Under the pieces are notes generated by a model. The model was not told the origin of the DNA. It did not search any database and worked only from the letters and a program-made list of their open reading frames with translations. A stretch of DNA of 64,000 bases, from the NCBI RefSeq assembly GCF_030272615.1, contig NC_081413.1, forward strand, positions 560,021,945 to 560,085,944. The letters are read 5' to 3'. This DNA is from Cryptomeria japonica (taxonomy: Eukaryota; Streptophyta; Pinopsida; Cupressales; Cupressaceae). The position numbers were made by a program, and so were the translations under genes. This document shows, in pieces, positions 44,601 through 55,915 of the stretch (position 1 is the stretch's first letter; every line of letters begins with the position of its first letter).

Positions 44601-45714
44601 CCCTTTGTCATTGATGATAACACTTGTGACAACTCCAAAATCACTCCCCCTTTGATATCAAATACAAAGGGTATTTTTGTACAACCAAAATTCAAGGAAC
44701 TATATACAACTCCCCCTATCTACAACACCTCGAAATTGGAAACCAAACTATGTTACCAACATGTTTGCATATGTACAAAATCAAAATTTTGTTACTGAAA
44801 AAACATGTAACCACTTCACTAAGGAGTTATGATGTTCTTGTGAATGACCTTTAGCTGAGCCCAGGTAGTATTATAATCCTATCATGTATAGACCAAGATA
44901 TTGCTCTGACTCTCCATCTTCAAAGGAAGATTCTCTGCCTCTATGTAGTTAACTAGAACATTTATAGTCTTACTTAACTTCTGAGATTATTTATGTATCT
45001 TCACCATGTTGGTGAGGTGTATACCTACCACATCTCTCAAATGACCAAAATACTTCCTAATCATCTCATTCTAATCTAACAACAAACTTAACTTCATGTA
45101 TAGGCTCTCAATTTGCAATCTCCCATTGCCATCGTCATCATTCTTTAGATCCACTGAATTATATAACTAAACAAATTTTGCTTCCAAGGTATCTATCTAA
45201 TCTTTGATCTCTTTCGTTGATTCAGGCCATCGATGAAAAAAATTGTATACCTTTGCATTATGTTTTCTTGTAGCTAGTTGATTACATCTGCATAATTGTT
45301 TACTAGCTCTTCTAATCTTTTCTCCTCTACCTTCTTCTTGACATCCTTCAAATTTATAGCTTCCAAATTAGAAGAATGATCTTTTAATTTCTTAAGCAAA
45401 ACCTGTAGTTGCTCCACATCACTTAGTGATCCATCTAAAGTAACCTATAGAATTCTCTCATGGAGAAACTTCAATGTATCATTGAACAACTCAATGCACT
45501 CCATTTGAGATATGATACATCTGGTTAGGCAAGTTTGCAATCTAATGTGTCTTTATTATCTATAACTACAGATATATTATATCTAAGATAATCTTAATCA
45601 TCATTACACATAGAGGTGACCATTGTGAACTTGCATAATCATAAATCTTTTTCACAAAAAAATCATCACAAAATTTCATTTACATGTACAAAATTTGGCC
45701 TCTAAATACATTGT
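44601..45714. other. Unassigned, probably internal part of the same old element
   Basis: Contains more T/C-rich CTCCCCCTTTGATATC blocks near 44645 and 44711, but no recognisable protein frame remains on either strand. Decay is heavy. Confidence 0.35.
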
Positions 45715-45905
45715 ATATGATCAATACAAATACATCATATATTGAATCAATACAACTACATCAATGATATCATGTATAAATACATTGTATGTCGTCAATA
45801 CAATTACATCAATGTCATCATGTACAAATATATCAATGCTATGAACAATCCAATCACATCAACGTCATCGCATACAAATACATCAATTCTATCAAGCAAT
45901 CCTAT
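45715..45905. repeat. Degenerate ~48-50-bp tandem repeat
   Basis: CATCAATG(A/T)(T/C)ATCATGTA(T/C)AAATA-like units start at 45759, 45807 and 45857. The units are simple-sequence-like (TACA, ATCA rich). Confidence 0.6.
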
Positions 45906-46130
45906 ATACAAAAGTAATACATTTGATTCTGATGTCTATTCTCCCTAACACATAGCTCCAACCACTGGTACTCTCAAAGACACCTGCATTGCAATATTAT
46001 ACAAAATATCATTATTAAAAAAGAATACTGAGTAAAAGTAATTTAATAGTAATAGTAACATAAACTCTAATGTTGGATGCATTGTCATTGTAACAAATTC
46101 ACTTCTTCAATTTGGCAGTTGAATCATGCA

Positions 46131-46630
46131 TGTCCATGATTTTTGTAATCCCTTCATTCCCAAGACATGAGAAGAATAAGTTTATTAACAAAACAAACTA
46201 ATGAACCTAATGAACCATAGGGATGTTATCATTAACAATACATTGTACCTTTCATTCCTTATAGTCAATTGGTATGAGCTAGATATGCTAGTCAAGTATG
46301 CCTAAGGGTCATCTCTTCACTTAAGAGTATCCAATATTTCTTCATGATCAACACTATTGAATCAAAGCACTGTTGAATCAAGTGTCCATGATTTTTTCGT
46401 AATCCCTACATTCCCAAGCCATGAGAATTTAAATAAGTTTATTAACCAAACAAATTAATGAACCTAAGCATAATGAACCATATGGATGTTAGTATTAACA
46501 ATACATTGTACCTTCCATTCCTTACAGTCAATTGGTATGAGCTAGATATGCCAATCAAGTGTTCTTGAAGGGTCATCTCTTTTCTTAAGAGTATCCAGTA
46601 TTGCTTCATGATCAACACTATTAACTATCC
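46131..46630. repeat. 252-bp tandem duplication
   Basis: TGTCCATGATTTTT at 46131 recurs at 46383, and the following ~245 bases match with scattered differences (for example CAATTGGTATGAGCTAGATATGCC in both). It lies at the 3' end of the transposase-like remnant. Confidence 0.85.
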
Positions 46631-49515
46631 ATAGTAAATTTGTTTTAGTTTTGCATGATGATTCAAGAAACCTAACATTTGTTTCTATAACAAGGTGTGA
46701 ATACATGAGAATGGTTTTGTATCTCTCATGGTCTTCAAATGTAGGTATGCAATTCTTTCTAATCATGTATCTTCACAATCAAGTCCTTGCAACAACAACT
46801 GAACCTATAGAATACATGAACCCATCACCATTTTTCATCGAATGTGTTAGCTTCTACTTTCCTCGTACACATCATGCCAACTAGTAGTTTGATCTCTCTT
46901 CATTCGCTTGCAGTGCAACAACTGCAAAAGCATGTCCTAGTTGTAGAAGGCATGAAAGATGGTTGTACTCAACTAAACTTTCCATGTCATCATTTGAAAT
47001 TGATATTGTCTAAGATAAAGGAGTTAGATATTATGGAGCCTATGTATCCACCCACTCACTTGACTCATTGATCCTAGTCACATTGAATACAACTTTGACA
47101 AAAATAAGCCAACTCTCATGTCCAAATGGTCCATGTACTTGCATATGAACTTCAAAATGAATGCATCTTTGATTTTTTGACAATTGAATCTATGTCCTAT
47201 TGTGCCCTCCCCAACCAAACAAAAGAATCTACGTGCTGCTGAATCAAGTGTCCATCCTTGTGACATTGTTGAACTACAACAATTAGCAATAGAACCTAGA
47301 TTAGAAAATTTAGCACCCTAAATCCTCAATCGCTCCCTAACTAGAGCTCTCTTCAAACATGCACTTGCTCCATCATTCTCCCTTTTCCCATGCTCAACTT
47401 AAAAAATAATCTAAATATGAGGTACATCCCTCTCTACATGCATTATACTCAACCAATAAAACATACAAGCATTATTGATTTGACTCATGTCATTTTCTGA
47501 ACAAATGAGATGTTGGTCCATTGCAATATCTTTTTCTTGTAAGAACTCAATTTGTTTTTGAAACAATTTTGCACATACTCAAAGGAGTCAGATCTATCAT
47601 CACTCATATTAAAATGACACTCCCTCATTATCTTCCCATCCTCTTCTGTACTATCAGGGGCATGTCTATATGTTATGTGGACAAAACTAACAATCTGAAT
47701 GGAATGTAATACTGAGCTTGTACCTCATTTTGTGGTTGCAATTTGTATTTTTTTGTAAAATTGACCATTGATATAATAGTGCCAATCAAGAAAGAGTTGT
47801 TACACATCCTGAATTGCCAATCCAACCAATGAGACCTATGGGTATGCCTTGCATACTTGTATAAATTTTTTTCCTTAAAATTTGAAATAAAATCAACAAC
47901 ATTAACTTCTCTAGAGAGCAACTCGTATCTAGAACCTTCACCTCCACTCTTGAAAGTATATTTGACAGTCTCATATCTCTTTTCTTAATAATATTCTTTC
48001 CAAATTCATGTTCACTACCCTCATGAAAACATGAAACAAACTTTGACAAGCCACCACATTGTGAGCACTTCTCATTTAAACAATCATTTCTATAGAAAAA
48101 TCAGCCATCATCTCTAAGACATGAAAATAGATCTAGCAAGTCCCTCAATGATCTCGGAAGTTGCATTGCACCACACTCCTACAACATTTCATTAGTATAC
48201 AAAGTAGAACAAATATATCATAATAGTTCATGGTACATTGAAAACAACACATAGTATTTTCAACAAGTATTATGAATCTTAAGAGGTACACAATAAAATG
48301 ACTTTAGAGATTCAAAAGCCCTTTGTGAGATTTGTAAAGTTGGATGTGTTTCACAAATTTTTTAAAAAAAAATTGTTTGGCTTGATTCCAAGAAATGTTT
48401 AAGATGCGATGTGTGGTCTCGATTACCAATTCTTATTTTTAAAACATCTTTTTACATTGGATGATACTCTAGAGTTAGAGTACCAAAATTGTTTAATTTC
48501 TTTCTTTACATTATCGATTTGCTTCTTGTCAACACGTGGAACCTCCCCACCAAAATCCCATGTATCATTTTGATGAGGATCATCGAGTCTATCTCTTCTT
48601 GCAAGTGCTTTATCCAAAGTTTTATGATTTATGTTCAAATCAATAAAATTTTGTCTCATAAAGCGAGCCTTTCTCAAATGATGGTTACTAAGGAGGTTGT
48701 AATCACTCTCTGAGAAAATCTCTTATCTTTTTCCTTGCTATTATTTCCAATAGAATTGAGAGGATTAAAAAGATTTTTGATAATAATCATTTTTTTTTCG
48801 TCCTCTTGTTCACACGAATCTTCAATTTGGCTAGCAAAGGTCTCATCTTTTGCATTTTTAGCAATTTTACAAAAAGTTGGCATTGCTCGGTCAATGTCTT
48901 ATTGCTAAAATATTGGTTGAAAAGTTGTGTAGCCCACAATTGAATGGTTTGTGTTGACCTCTTTCCTTCAAGATCGTCTTTAATGTTCTCATCAATTGCA
49001 AGTAGCCATTTTGGGGTTCTTGAAGATCTTGAATTTGGAATTTGTCTTTCTTCCACATAAGGGTCTTCATTTGTCATGTAATTTGGTGATACATAACATT
49101 GACTTGGTTCAAAATTTTCACCTTCAATGTCAATTCCAACATTTTCACTTTCAATGTCAACATTTTGAGTATCAATTCCCACATTTTCATTTCCAAATTA
49201 AATATCATGTTGAACATTTTGAATATCAATTTCAACATTTTCATTCCCAATTTGAATACCATCTTCAACATTTTCAATATCAATATCTACATTTTCATTT
49301 CCATTTTTAATCTCATGCTCAATATTTACATATTCAATTTCCTCTTCACTTGAAATAACACTTACGAGTGGAGCAGAGGCCTCACCTTCACTAATATTTG
49401 ACATATTTTGTCTTCTCTTCCTATGACTTTCTCTATCTCTTTGTCTATATGCTTCAATTTGGTCTTTCGAAAGTTTTCTTTTACGTTTTTCTTTCAAATG
49501 ACTATTGCTCCCCAT
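46540..49515 (-). pseudogene. Decayed transposase-like gene of an unnamed family
   Basis: An ATG at 49513-49515 opens a basic start (MGSNSHLKEKRKRKLSKDQ) and an acidic Asn-Glu-Asn-Val/Ile-Asp-Ile repeat region. The same frame, with one stop near 49198, reaches 48787, and other frames continue it. Recognisable segments follow in order: ALARRDRLDDPHQNDTWDFG with QIDNVKKEIKQFWYSNSRVSS; SKFVSCFHEGSEHEFG; KYARHTHRSHWLDWQFRM with YKLQPQNEVQAQYY; FLQEKDIAMDQHLIC; EHGKGENDGASACLKRALV; MSQGWTLDSAARRFF; and SSEWVDT near 47050. The HGKGxxDGA and LQPQNEVQ-type segments recall transposase-like proteins found in plants and animals, but I cannot name the family. Many frameshifts and stops show it is dead. 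Confidence 0.55.
49120..49350 (-). repeat. Imperfect coding repeat (AATGTTGAAATTGATATT type)
   Basis: AACATTTTCAATATCAAT-like units of about 18-24 bp recur across the interval and encode NVDIDIEN-type residues in the pseudogene's acidic region. Confidence 0.7.
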
Positions 49516-49786
49516 TATACCTCCACAAAGATGCTAAAAAATGATTGCTAATGACACATTTATGTCAAAGGTTCTCAAAAAAGTAGAATTTTGTCTCTGT
49601 CTATCTAAAAACCCATGTTTGTCATCTGTAAAAAGAATGTAGGGACCGTTGGAATGTTCAAAATGACCCACTATCCTCTTTTGTGTGGCCCAAGTATTAG
49701 ATATCAGATAATATTTGATATTTGATATCTTTTCATAAGGACACTAGTAATTTCATTGGCACCCTTTCTCATAGGTATACCTTGTT

Positions 49787-49790
<4 letters not shown>
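49516..49790. other. Upstream flank of the transposase-like remnant
   Basis: No frame. ATTAGATATCAGATAATATTTGATATTTGATATC-type text near 49700 resembles the repeats at 50143-50285 and could be part of a shared terminal region. Confidence 0.3.

Positions 49791-49840
<50 letters not shown>
49791..49840. repeat. (AG)n microsatellite
   Basis: About 24 uninterrupted AG dinucleotides, preceded by TTTAGG and followed by AATATC. Confidence 0.97.
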
Positions 49841-49845
<5 letters not shown>

Positions 49846-49939
49846 CTTGAAGTATGATACATAGGAGAAGAGAGTTGGTGATAGCAAGAGAGATAGATCT
49901 ATAGGTAGAGAAAAAGAGTGTCCAAATGTGAGATTATAC

Positions 49940-50142
49940 AAGGGATCCAAGGAAACATAATTTATTTAATATAAAATGTTCTATCAAGATATATATGTTT
50001 ATTATTAATTATATTATATATAAATATTTATATATTAAATAAAACATATAAAATAATATTTTAAATATTATACATACTAGTAATATAATATATTATATAT
50101 TATGATATATTATAAATTATATTTATTAAAAAACAAACAAAA
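49940..50142. other. Extremely AT-rich stretch
   Basis: Mostly TA, TTA and ATA steps with almost no G or C. It could be easily unwound DNA or a matrix-attachment type region. No frame. Confidence 0.6.
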
Positions 50143-50285
50143 ATCAGATATCCGATAACATCAGCTATCTAATATTATTGGATATCCGATAACGTTGAAC
50201 ATTTGATAACGTAAAAAATCTGATAACATCGAACATTTGATAACATCAAATATTCGATGTTATCAGATATTCGATAACATCAGAT
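50143..50285. repeat. GATAACAT repeat cluster with hairpin
   Basis: GATAAC(A/G)T recurs at least seven times in both orientations. A perfect 15-bp inverted repeat, TCTGATAACATCGAA (50219-50233) and TTCGATGTTATCAGA (50253-50267), surrounds a 19-base loop. Confidence 0.8.
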
Positions 50286-50289
50286 TTTT

Positions 50290-51040
50290 GTTACTTGTGG
50301 GGATATGATGGTCTTGAAAAGCACTGAGAGGGGGGTGGTGAATCAATGATACCAAAACAAACATAACTTCAAACACTAACCGGTAGATGAACTTAACCAA
50401 GCATTTAAACAAGATACATGCTATCCAAAATGAAATAACAACATCCACAAAAAGTAGAACATCCACCATAACACAAGTGTTTTATATGTGGAAAACCTAA
50501 ATAGGTAAAACCCTGGTGAGATGGAACTCACAAACTATCTGCAGTAATAGATAACTGATTGGTTAAGGTCTTACAAAGTGCTCTACTAGGAGCGAATCTT
50601 GTTAGAGATCCCAAGCTTGATTAGAAGCTTATACCCTATTAAGAGTACTACCCTGTTAAGAGTAACCTTACTAGAGGATTTGAGAATCCAAACTAGTGGA
50701 TCACCTTGTTAGAGGATTTGTACAATGAAGCTTGTTAGAGTTTACCCTGTTAGGGGATTTGATTTTGTTGTAATGATTAGAAAACAACAAGAAAGGTTTG
50801 ATCTATTCTGAGTAGCACAAGACTTGCTTGATCAGATCATTCTAAGTACATTCAACGCTGCTCTTCATCTAAACACTTATTGCTCTTCAACAAAAGATTT
50901 CACTCTTTATGCATATCAGTATTCACATAAAATCTCCTCTTCTATATCAGTTCTCTCTCTTTAAATGATTCACTAAGATGTCTTTAAATAGACATACAAA
51001 TCTTATGTCGGCCATAGGAACACAACTTCCTAGGTGCAGT
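50290..51040. mobile_element. LTR-like fragment, probable copia family
   Basis: AGCACTGAGAGGGGGGTGGTGAATCA, then TGTGGAAAACCTAAATAGG, AAAACC and GGTGAGATGG form the conserved block seen in many plant LTR ends; a diverged copy is at 27044-27250. Inside, CTTGTTAGAG(G/A)A(T/C)T and CCCTGTTA(A/G)GAG recur six or seven times between 50605 and 50765. Boundaries and target duplication were not found. Confidence 0.45.
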
Positions 51041-51101
51041 GTGTTGGGTGAATATTTTGTCACCAGCGTACTAATGACAAAACATAAAATTCACACAACG
51101 C
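51041..51101. repeat. Imperfect inverted repeat
   Basis: GTGTTGGGTGAATATTTTGTCA pairs with TGACAAAACATAAAATTCACACAAC around a 14-base loop. This may mark an element boundary or a transcript terminator-like hairpin. Confidence 0.6.
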
Positions 51102-51965
51102 TATGCTAAGAAATTAACCTCTCCTCTCATCAAGGGGACGTTCCCTATGAAATTTCTCCTCTAATTAATAAGAAATTAAATTTGTGGGTTGGTGTTGGGC
51201 ATATAACTCTTTTTTTTCAAAGTTTATGTATTCTCCCTTCACTTAGTTACAATTTCTCTACCTCTTCAGCTACTTAAAGAAAAGAACTATTAGTCTAACA
51301 AACTACACAAAGAGTTACTTTTAAGCAGCACAAAGTCTCCTTTATGGTAACACTAATTCACACTGATCGTTGTAAATTAAACAATTAGAAACTTAGCTCA
51401 AAGCTCAAAGTCTTCAAGCATAGATTTCTAATCTATTAAACTACAAATAACCGCAGTAATACAAAGCTTACTACAAGTCACTTAATTTATCAACAGATTT
51501 CTCAAGTATGCTAAGAGCACAAAGTCTATTGGCAAGATTTGAGAGCTCTCTAACCATGTAGCAATATCTTAAAGATCAAAGAAGTAAAGGTAATATGTAT
51601 TCAATGGACATAGGAACATTAAATAATATAAACAACTTTCTTGATGCAACACAAAGTTTGCAATCAACAAAACTGTTTTCTTTATTTATTTGATTGAATT
51701 TTAACCACAAAAGCCCAAAGTCTTAATTGGGATAAAAATCCAACAGAGTTTTGCTAAGCATGAAAAAGATAAAAATTTTTTTTTTACAAAAAGGTCCTCC
51801 TTATATAGGAAAATAAGTTGGGAAAAAGGTGGGCACAGTTGACTTGTTCAACCACATAGTCCCATTTTACTACAACTACTACATAAAGAAAACGTGTATC
51901 TGCACAAAATTTGACAACATCTATCAGTGCGGCTACATGAAGAAAGAGTGCCAAAAGAGGGTACT
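51102..51965. other. Unassigned, possibly LTR/3' region of the element to the right
   Basis: AT-rich, CACAAAGTC- and AAAGCTTAC-rich text without frames. In minus orientation it follows the coiled-coil ORFs and could hold that element's 3' LTR, but no matching second LTR is in the window. Confidence 0.35.
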
Positions 51966-53076
51966 TCATTCTTGATTCTCTTCTTCATTGGATTTCTGGA
52001 AAACTTTGAATTTAGCAAGGATGGCTTTGATGTCTGCTTCATTCGGCATCAAGGTAGAACTTGTGATGATTTGGATGCAGGACATTGCATCTTGAATGTT
52101 CACCTGTTTCTTTTTAACATCCTTCAACATGGATGCGAGGACTTCAAAGCTGACTTGAATTTCTAACAATTTATCAAAGGTATCAAGCGAGAAATCTTGT
52201 CTCGTGCATTGGTCCATCAAGGAAAGGAATTCCTGTGTGATGACTTCAGCAGTGACAAGATTTTGATCACTATCATATAATAGCAAGGGAGATCACCAGC
52301 TTTAGAAAAAATAAGGTCAACCTTGTCGTCACCTTCTTTCTTCTCCCGGTCCAGCTCTATAATCATTAACTTCATTGTCTCTTGTTTATGAGACAATAAT
52401 GACAGGATCTGAGTGTACTTCTCCCTTGTGGGAATTATCTTGTTCTCAACTAGGACATCTGTCTTGAAATCCGCCATTTTGCTCCACAAGCTAGTGCTTT
52501 TCACAACTTCCTCAATTTCCTGTGATAAAGAGGTTTTGAGTCTTTGCATTCGACTCTGGATCACTTCATAATCGGACAGTAGTTCCATTGTTGAGCTCAG
52601 AAGATGAGAGCCTTTTGACCTTAGCCGCGAGATCCATTCATCCATGACCTGACCTTTAGCTCCTACCTATTCAATCTTTTTGAGAGCTTCAGTGTCTATT
52701 GATGATCCTATAGGTTCAACCTCTTGAGAAGATTGTGTTACCTTTAAAAGGACGTTGGTCAGCTATTCACACTTCTGTTTCAAGACATTTTTCTCATCCC
52801 TTCTTGATCCAATCTTCTCGATAAAGAATTAAGGGTTGTTTGAGAATCTAATTTCACACTCTCATGTGTTTCCACCCTGAGCTCTACAACCTACATGGTA
52901 TAATCTTTAGATTGTATGTTGCCTTTGTCCTTGTCTGACAATGACACCATAACTTCAGCATATTTTCTCTTGGAAGCAGGGTCTACTACCACCCGAGATA
53001 CTATCTTCGGCTTTTTGATTCCCTTAGGTCTTGGAGGAACTAAAAATTCAAAGTCAAACTCATTTTGAGATATCAC
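51966..53076 (-). pseudogene. Decayed coiled-coil retroelement ORF
   Basis: Three minus-strand frames read as pieces of one protein: EFDFEFLVPPRPKGIKKPK with a basic segment SRVVVDPASKRKYAEVMV (53076-52891); DEWISRLRSKGSHLLSSTME, RMQRLKTSLSQEIEEVV and PTREKYTQILSLLSHKQETM (52645-52290); and EFLSLMDQCTRQDFSLDTFD and STLMPNEADIKAILAKF (52250-51966). These are helix-rich, with Lys/Glu heptads, and resemble hypothetical proteins of large plant LTR elements. The coding stretch is cut at its upstream end by the LTR at 53098, so it belonged to an older element into which the large gypsy element inserted. Frameshifts separate the parts. Confidence 0.5.
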
Positions 53077-53097
53077 CTATTTTTTCCTCTTAAGAAC

Positions 53098-54370
53098 TGT
53101 AAAGCAGAAAATTGCGAGCGAACCCTAAGTGTTCCCCCCACCACTCCAAGGAGAGAGAAAGGGGGGTCACTAGGATTGACGGTTTTCACTTAGGAGAGAC
53201 TTTACATTCAAAAGAGGGGTTGAAACCCACAAGATCCAATCCCACACAATGCAAGATTGGATTCTAAATGAGTTTCATGGGTTAAGACAACAAGGCTACC
53301 CTCTTTTGTAAAGAATGTAGATAGAAGGATTAAGCTAGGAATGCATGAAAAGTGAGAAAGATTCACTTATAAACAGAGATAGGAATATAGGATGAAGCTG
53401 CGGACCTGGAATTAGCAGTAAAATGTCGAGACGGCGCTGTCCTGCAAATTTGAGCGAAAGTTGATAGGACGATGGCGCCCGGCATGCACACGGTCCTCCG
53501 AAAAATCTGCGAAACGAAGGGGGATCTGTTCGTCTCTGAACAAGGATTCCGGATCTTCAATTACAGCCGCGTACCTACAACCTACACACAGAACAGAGAG
53601 GACGATTGGGGGGTTAGGGATTAGGGGTTTTCCCTTAGGTCAAACCCCGGTTTTGGAATTAACCAAGAAATGAGAAATGCTGTAAATGTAAATGATTGTA
53701 ATGTAAAACAAGTACTAGTACCTTGTTGTAAGAATGTTTGTATTCTTACATGCGAAGGTGTAGATGTTGTTGTATGTTGTATGTTGTATGTGGTATGTGA
53801 TCTCCTCTTCAATGGTTGAATCCTTGTCTTGAATGCAACACTTAGCCTTGAATGGAGACTTAGAATGATCAATTGCTTGAAGGAATGCTTGAATGCTTGA
53901 ATGCTTGAATATCGTTTCCGCGTCTTGTACACATATGTCCTTCCTCCTTTCATCTACCAAAATGGGAGAGGAAATGTAGTTTATATACTTGTCAATTAGG
54001 GTTGAAAGACTGATTTTTCTGACCTTAGGCCGACCAGGAAACATTATTTTCCAATTTGCAAACATAAAGACCCGAGACCCAAAAGAGACCGGGCCCAAAA
54101 ATAGGGCCAGGGACTAGGGCGCTGGGTGCCATGGTCCTGGGGGACCAGGGCACTGGGCGCCCTAGTCCTGAAGGACCAGGGCGCTGGGCGCCATGGTCCC
54201 ACCTCCAGGGACAGCAGGGTGCAAGGAGGATCAGGCCAGGGTGCTGAAAAATGCAGTTTTTGATGTCATGAACAAGTTTCGGGGTCTCCATTCAGGTTCA
54301 GTGTTGTGTCGCCATCGTGAAGACCCAAATGCGGTCGAAATTGCAAGTGTCGCAATTTTAGGTCGCTACA
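53098..54370 (-). repeat. 3' LTR of the large gypsy element
   Basis: Minus-strand start TGTAGCGACC (rc of 54361-54370), directly after the purine tract. The end is CTGCTTTACA (rc of 53098-53107). It contains TTGTATG repeats (53763-53800), TGCTTGAA repeats (53875-53910) and the GGGCGCTGGGCGCC block at 54105-54210. Without the other LTR the left boundary is inferred from TG...CA ends and from the interrupted neighbouring ORF. Confidence 0.75.
54105..54210. repeat. GC-rich tandem repeat in the LTR
   Basis: About three units of 31-36 bp of the form CAGGGCGCTGGGCGCCATGGTCC with internal dyad symmetry (GGCGCC). It contrasts with the AT-rich surroundings. Confidence 0.75.
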
Positions 54371-54390
54371 TTTAGCCCCCACTTTAGCGG
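54371..54390 (-). promoter_or_regulatory. Polypurine tract of the large element
   Basis: Minus strand reads CCCGCTAAAGTGGGGGCTAAA immediately before the LTR start TGTAGC. A second GGGGGCTAAAT lies at 54774-54786, and an AGCGTACGCT palindrome is just upstream at about 54396-54408. Confidence 0.8.
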
Positions 54391-55915
54391 GAGTATAAGC
54401 GTACGCTCATACTTCTGGTAAAGTACAAGGAAACAACATTGAAAGACTTTCACCATGTCAAGAAGGCAAGATACACCAAGCCCCCAGTGGACTAAGGATC
54501 TTACGACTTCGATTGACAAAGTAAAAGGGAAGATCACGAGGGAGAACCATGACTGTAAGTAGTAAGGTTCCCTCACTATGAGTCATGTGAGAAAAATACC
54601 AAAAATTTTCAAGGCAAAGCTAAGTTCGCCAAGAAATTTTCAAGTATCCTGAAGGGATAGACGGGATGTATGCCCCCCTACATTAAAGCGATCACACACG
54701 CCTCAACGGGGGTGATTTCTTTAAGGTAGTGATACACATAAGAAATGAGAAGGGAAAGGAGCACGTTATCACAAATATTTAGCCCCCAAGTGTGAGATAA
54801 ACCCAAGGATAATTGACACAAAACACAAAGCACAAGGTGACTTCGCTTTCCTCGGGGTCAGTATGCTGTATGATAATTCATGTATATCATATGTATGTAT
54901 GCATAATTGTTCTTCATTCCCTAATCAAGGAAGGTCACCTAGAAGAAGGGAACACATGTGTCTTTTGAGTCAACATGAGAGAGACCAAAAGAGATCTCAA
55001 TGCTTTGCATCGTCCTTGTTGGGTCTCAAATCAACAGATTGGAAGGGTTCTAAGGAAATGCCAACTCCTATGATCAAACCCTCCAATTGACTTGGCCAAC
55101 TTATAGAGTGAACCTATTTAGTTACTAACTCTCTCTCTTTAGGCTCTGCAGGACCTAGGCGGGTATACCTATTCACTGAATGTCTCCAATAAACAGTGCC
55201 TTTTATAGCAGATATGTTATCCTATTCTGATGTCTCCTGATCTTGAAATGGCATGAGTTCCTTGAATGGAGATATAGCAGACGAGTTCAAGATTGTTATT
55301 TTGTTTTATGTTTCTTAATTACTCCTGTAGCTGTCGAAATAACTAATCATGAAAAGAAATGATAAGTATAACTTGAGACTTTAGCCAGTGCCTTCTTTAC
55401 TGCATGGGTTACAGAGTCATTACAATTTTCTTCAGGACTTGTAGTGCGAATCTGTGAGACAGTTTTTTAACTCATCCCTTATGAACCTGTCAGTTACTAT
55501 TTCTTTCAAAACCAAATGAATGCTTATATTATGTGCTGATTGAGTGAATTTAACCCTACCCTTAAGGGACCAGTCAATTAAGCTTTGCAAGGAACAATTA
55601 CAATCCGCATGCAAAACTTTTGTTGCAACATTATAGCCTAAAGCATAGATTTGATCTTAAGAATATGAATAACCTTATCTTTATCAGATAATATCACAGA
55701 CGATTGCCAAAAGAAAATGAAATAATCCACAACACATATGCAGGGAAACATTTGATCAAGCTTTGTATTCCATTGAAGTTCGTATACAAAAGACTTACAG
55801 GCTGTCGTTCTTTCGCTCTTAATCCTATCTAATAATATCTTTACATTACAAAAATCATTCTCATATATGTATGAGGACGAAAGTTTTTCACGAAGAGACA
55901 CGACTTTTCAAAATA
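54391..55915 (-). other. 3' non-coding tail of the large element
   Basis: Lies between ORF3 and the LTR. It has only short frames, none convincing. The CACTTGGGGGC block near 54777-54792 also occurs in the tail of the gag-only element, which suggests a cis-acting role. Confidence 0.6.

Noticed and set aside
49791-49840. (AG)n tract as a regulatory GAGA element
   Set aside because: A simple microsatellite with no nearby gene to regulate; listed only as a repeat.
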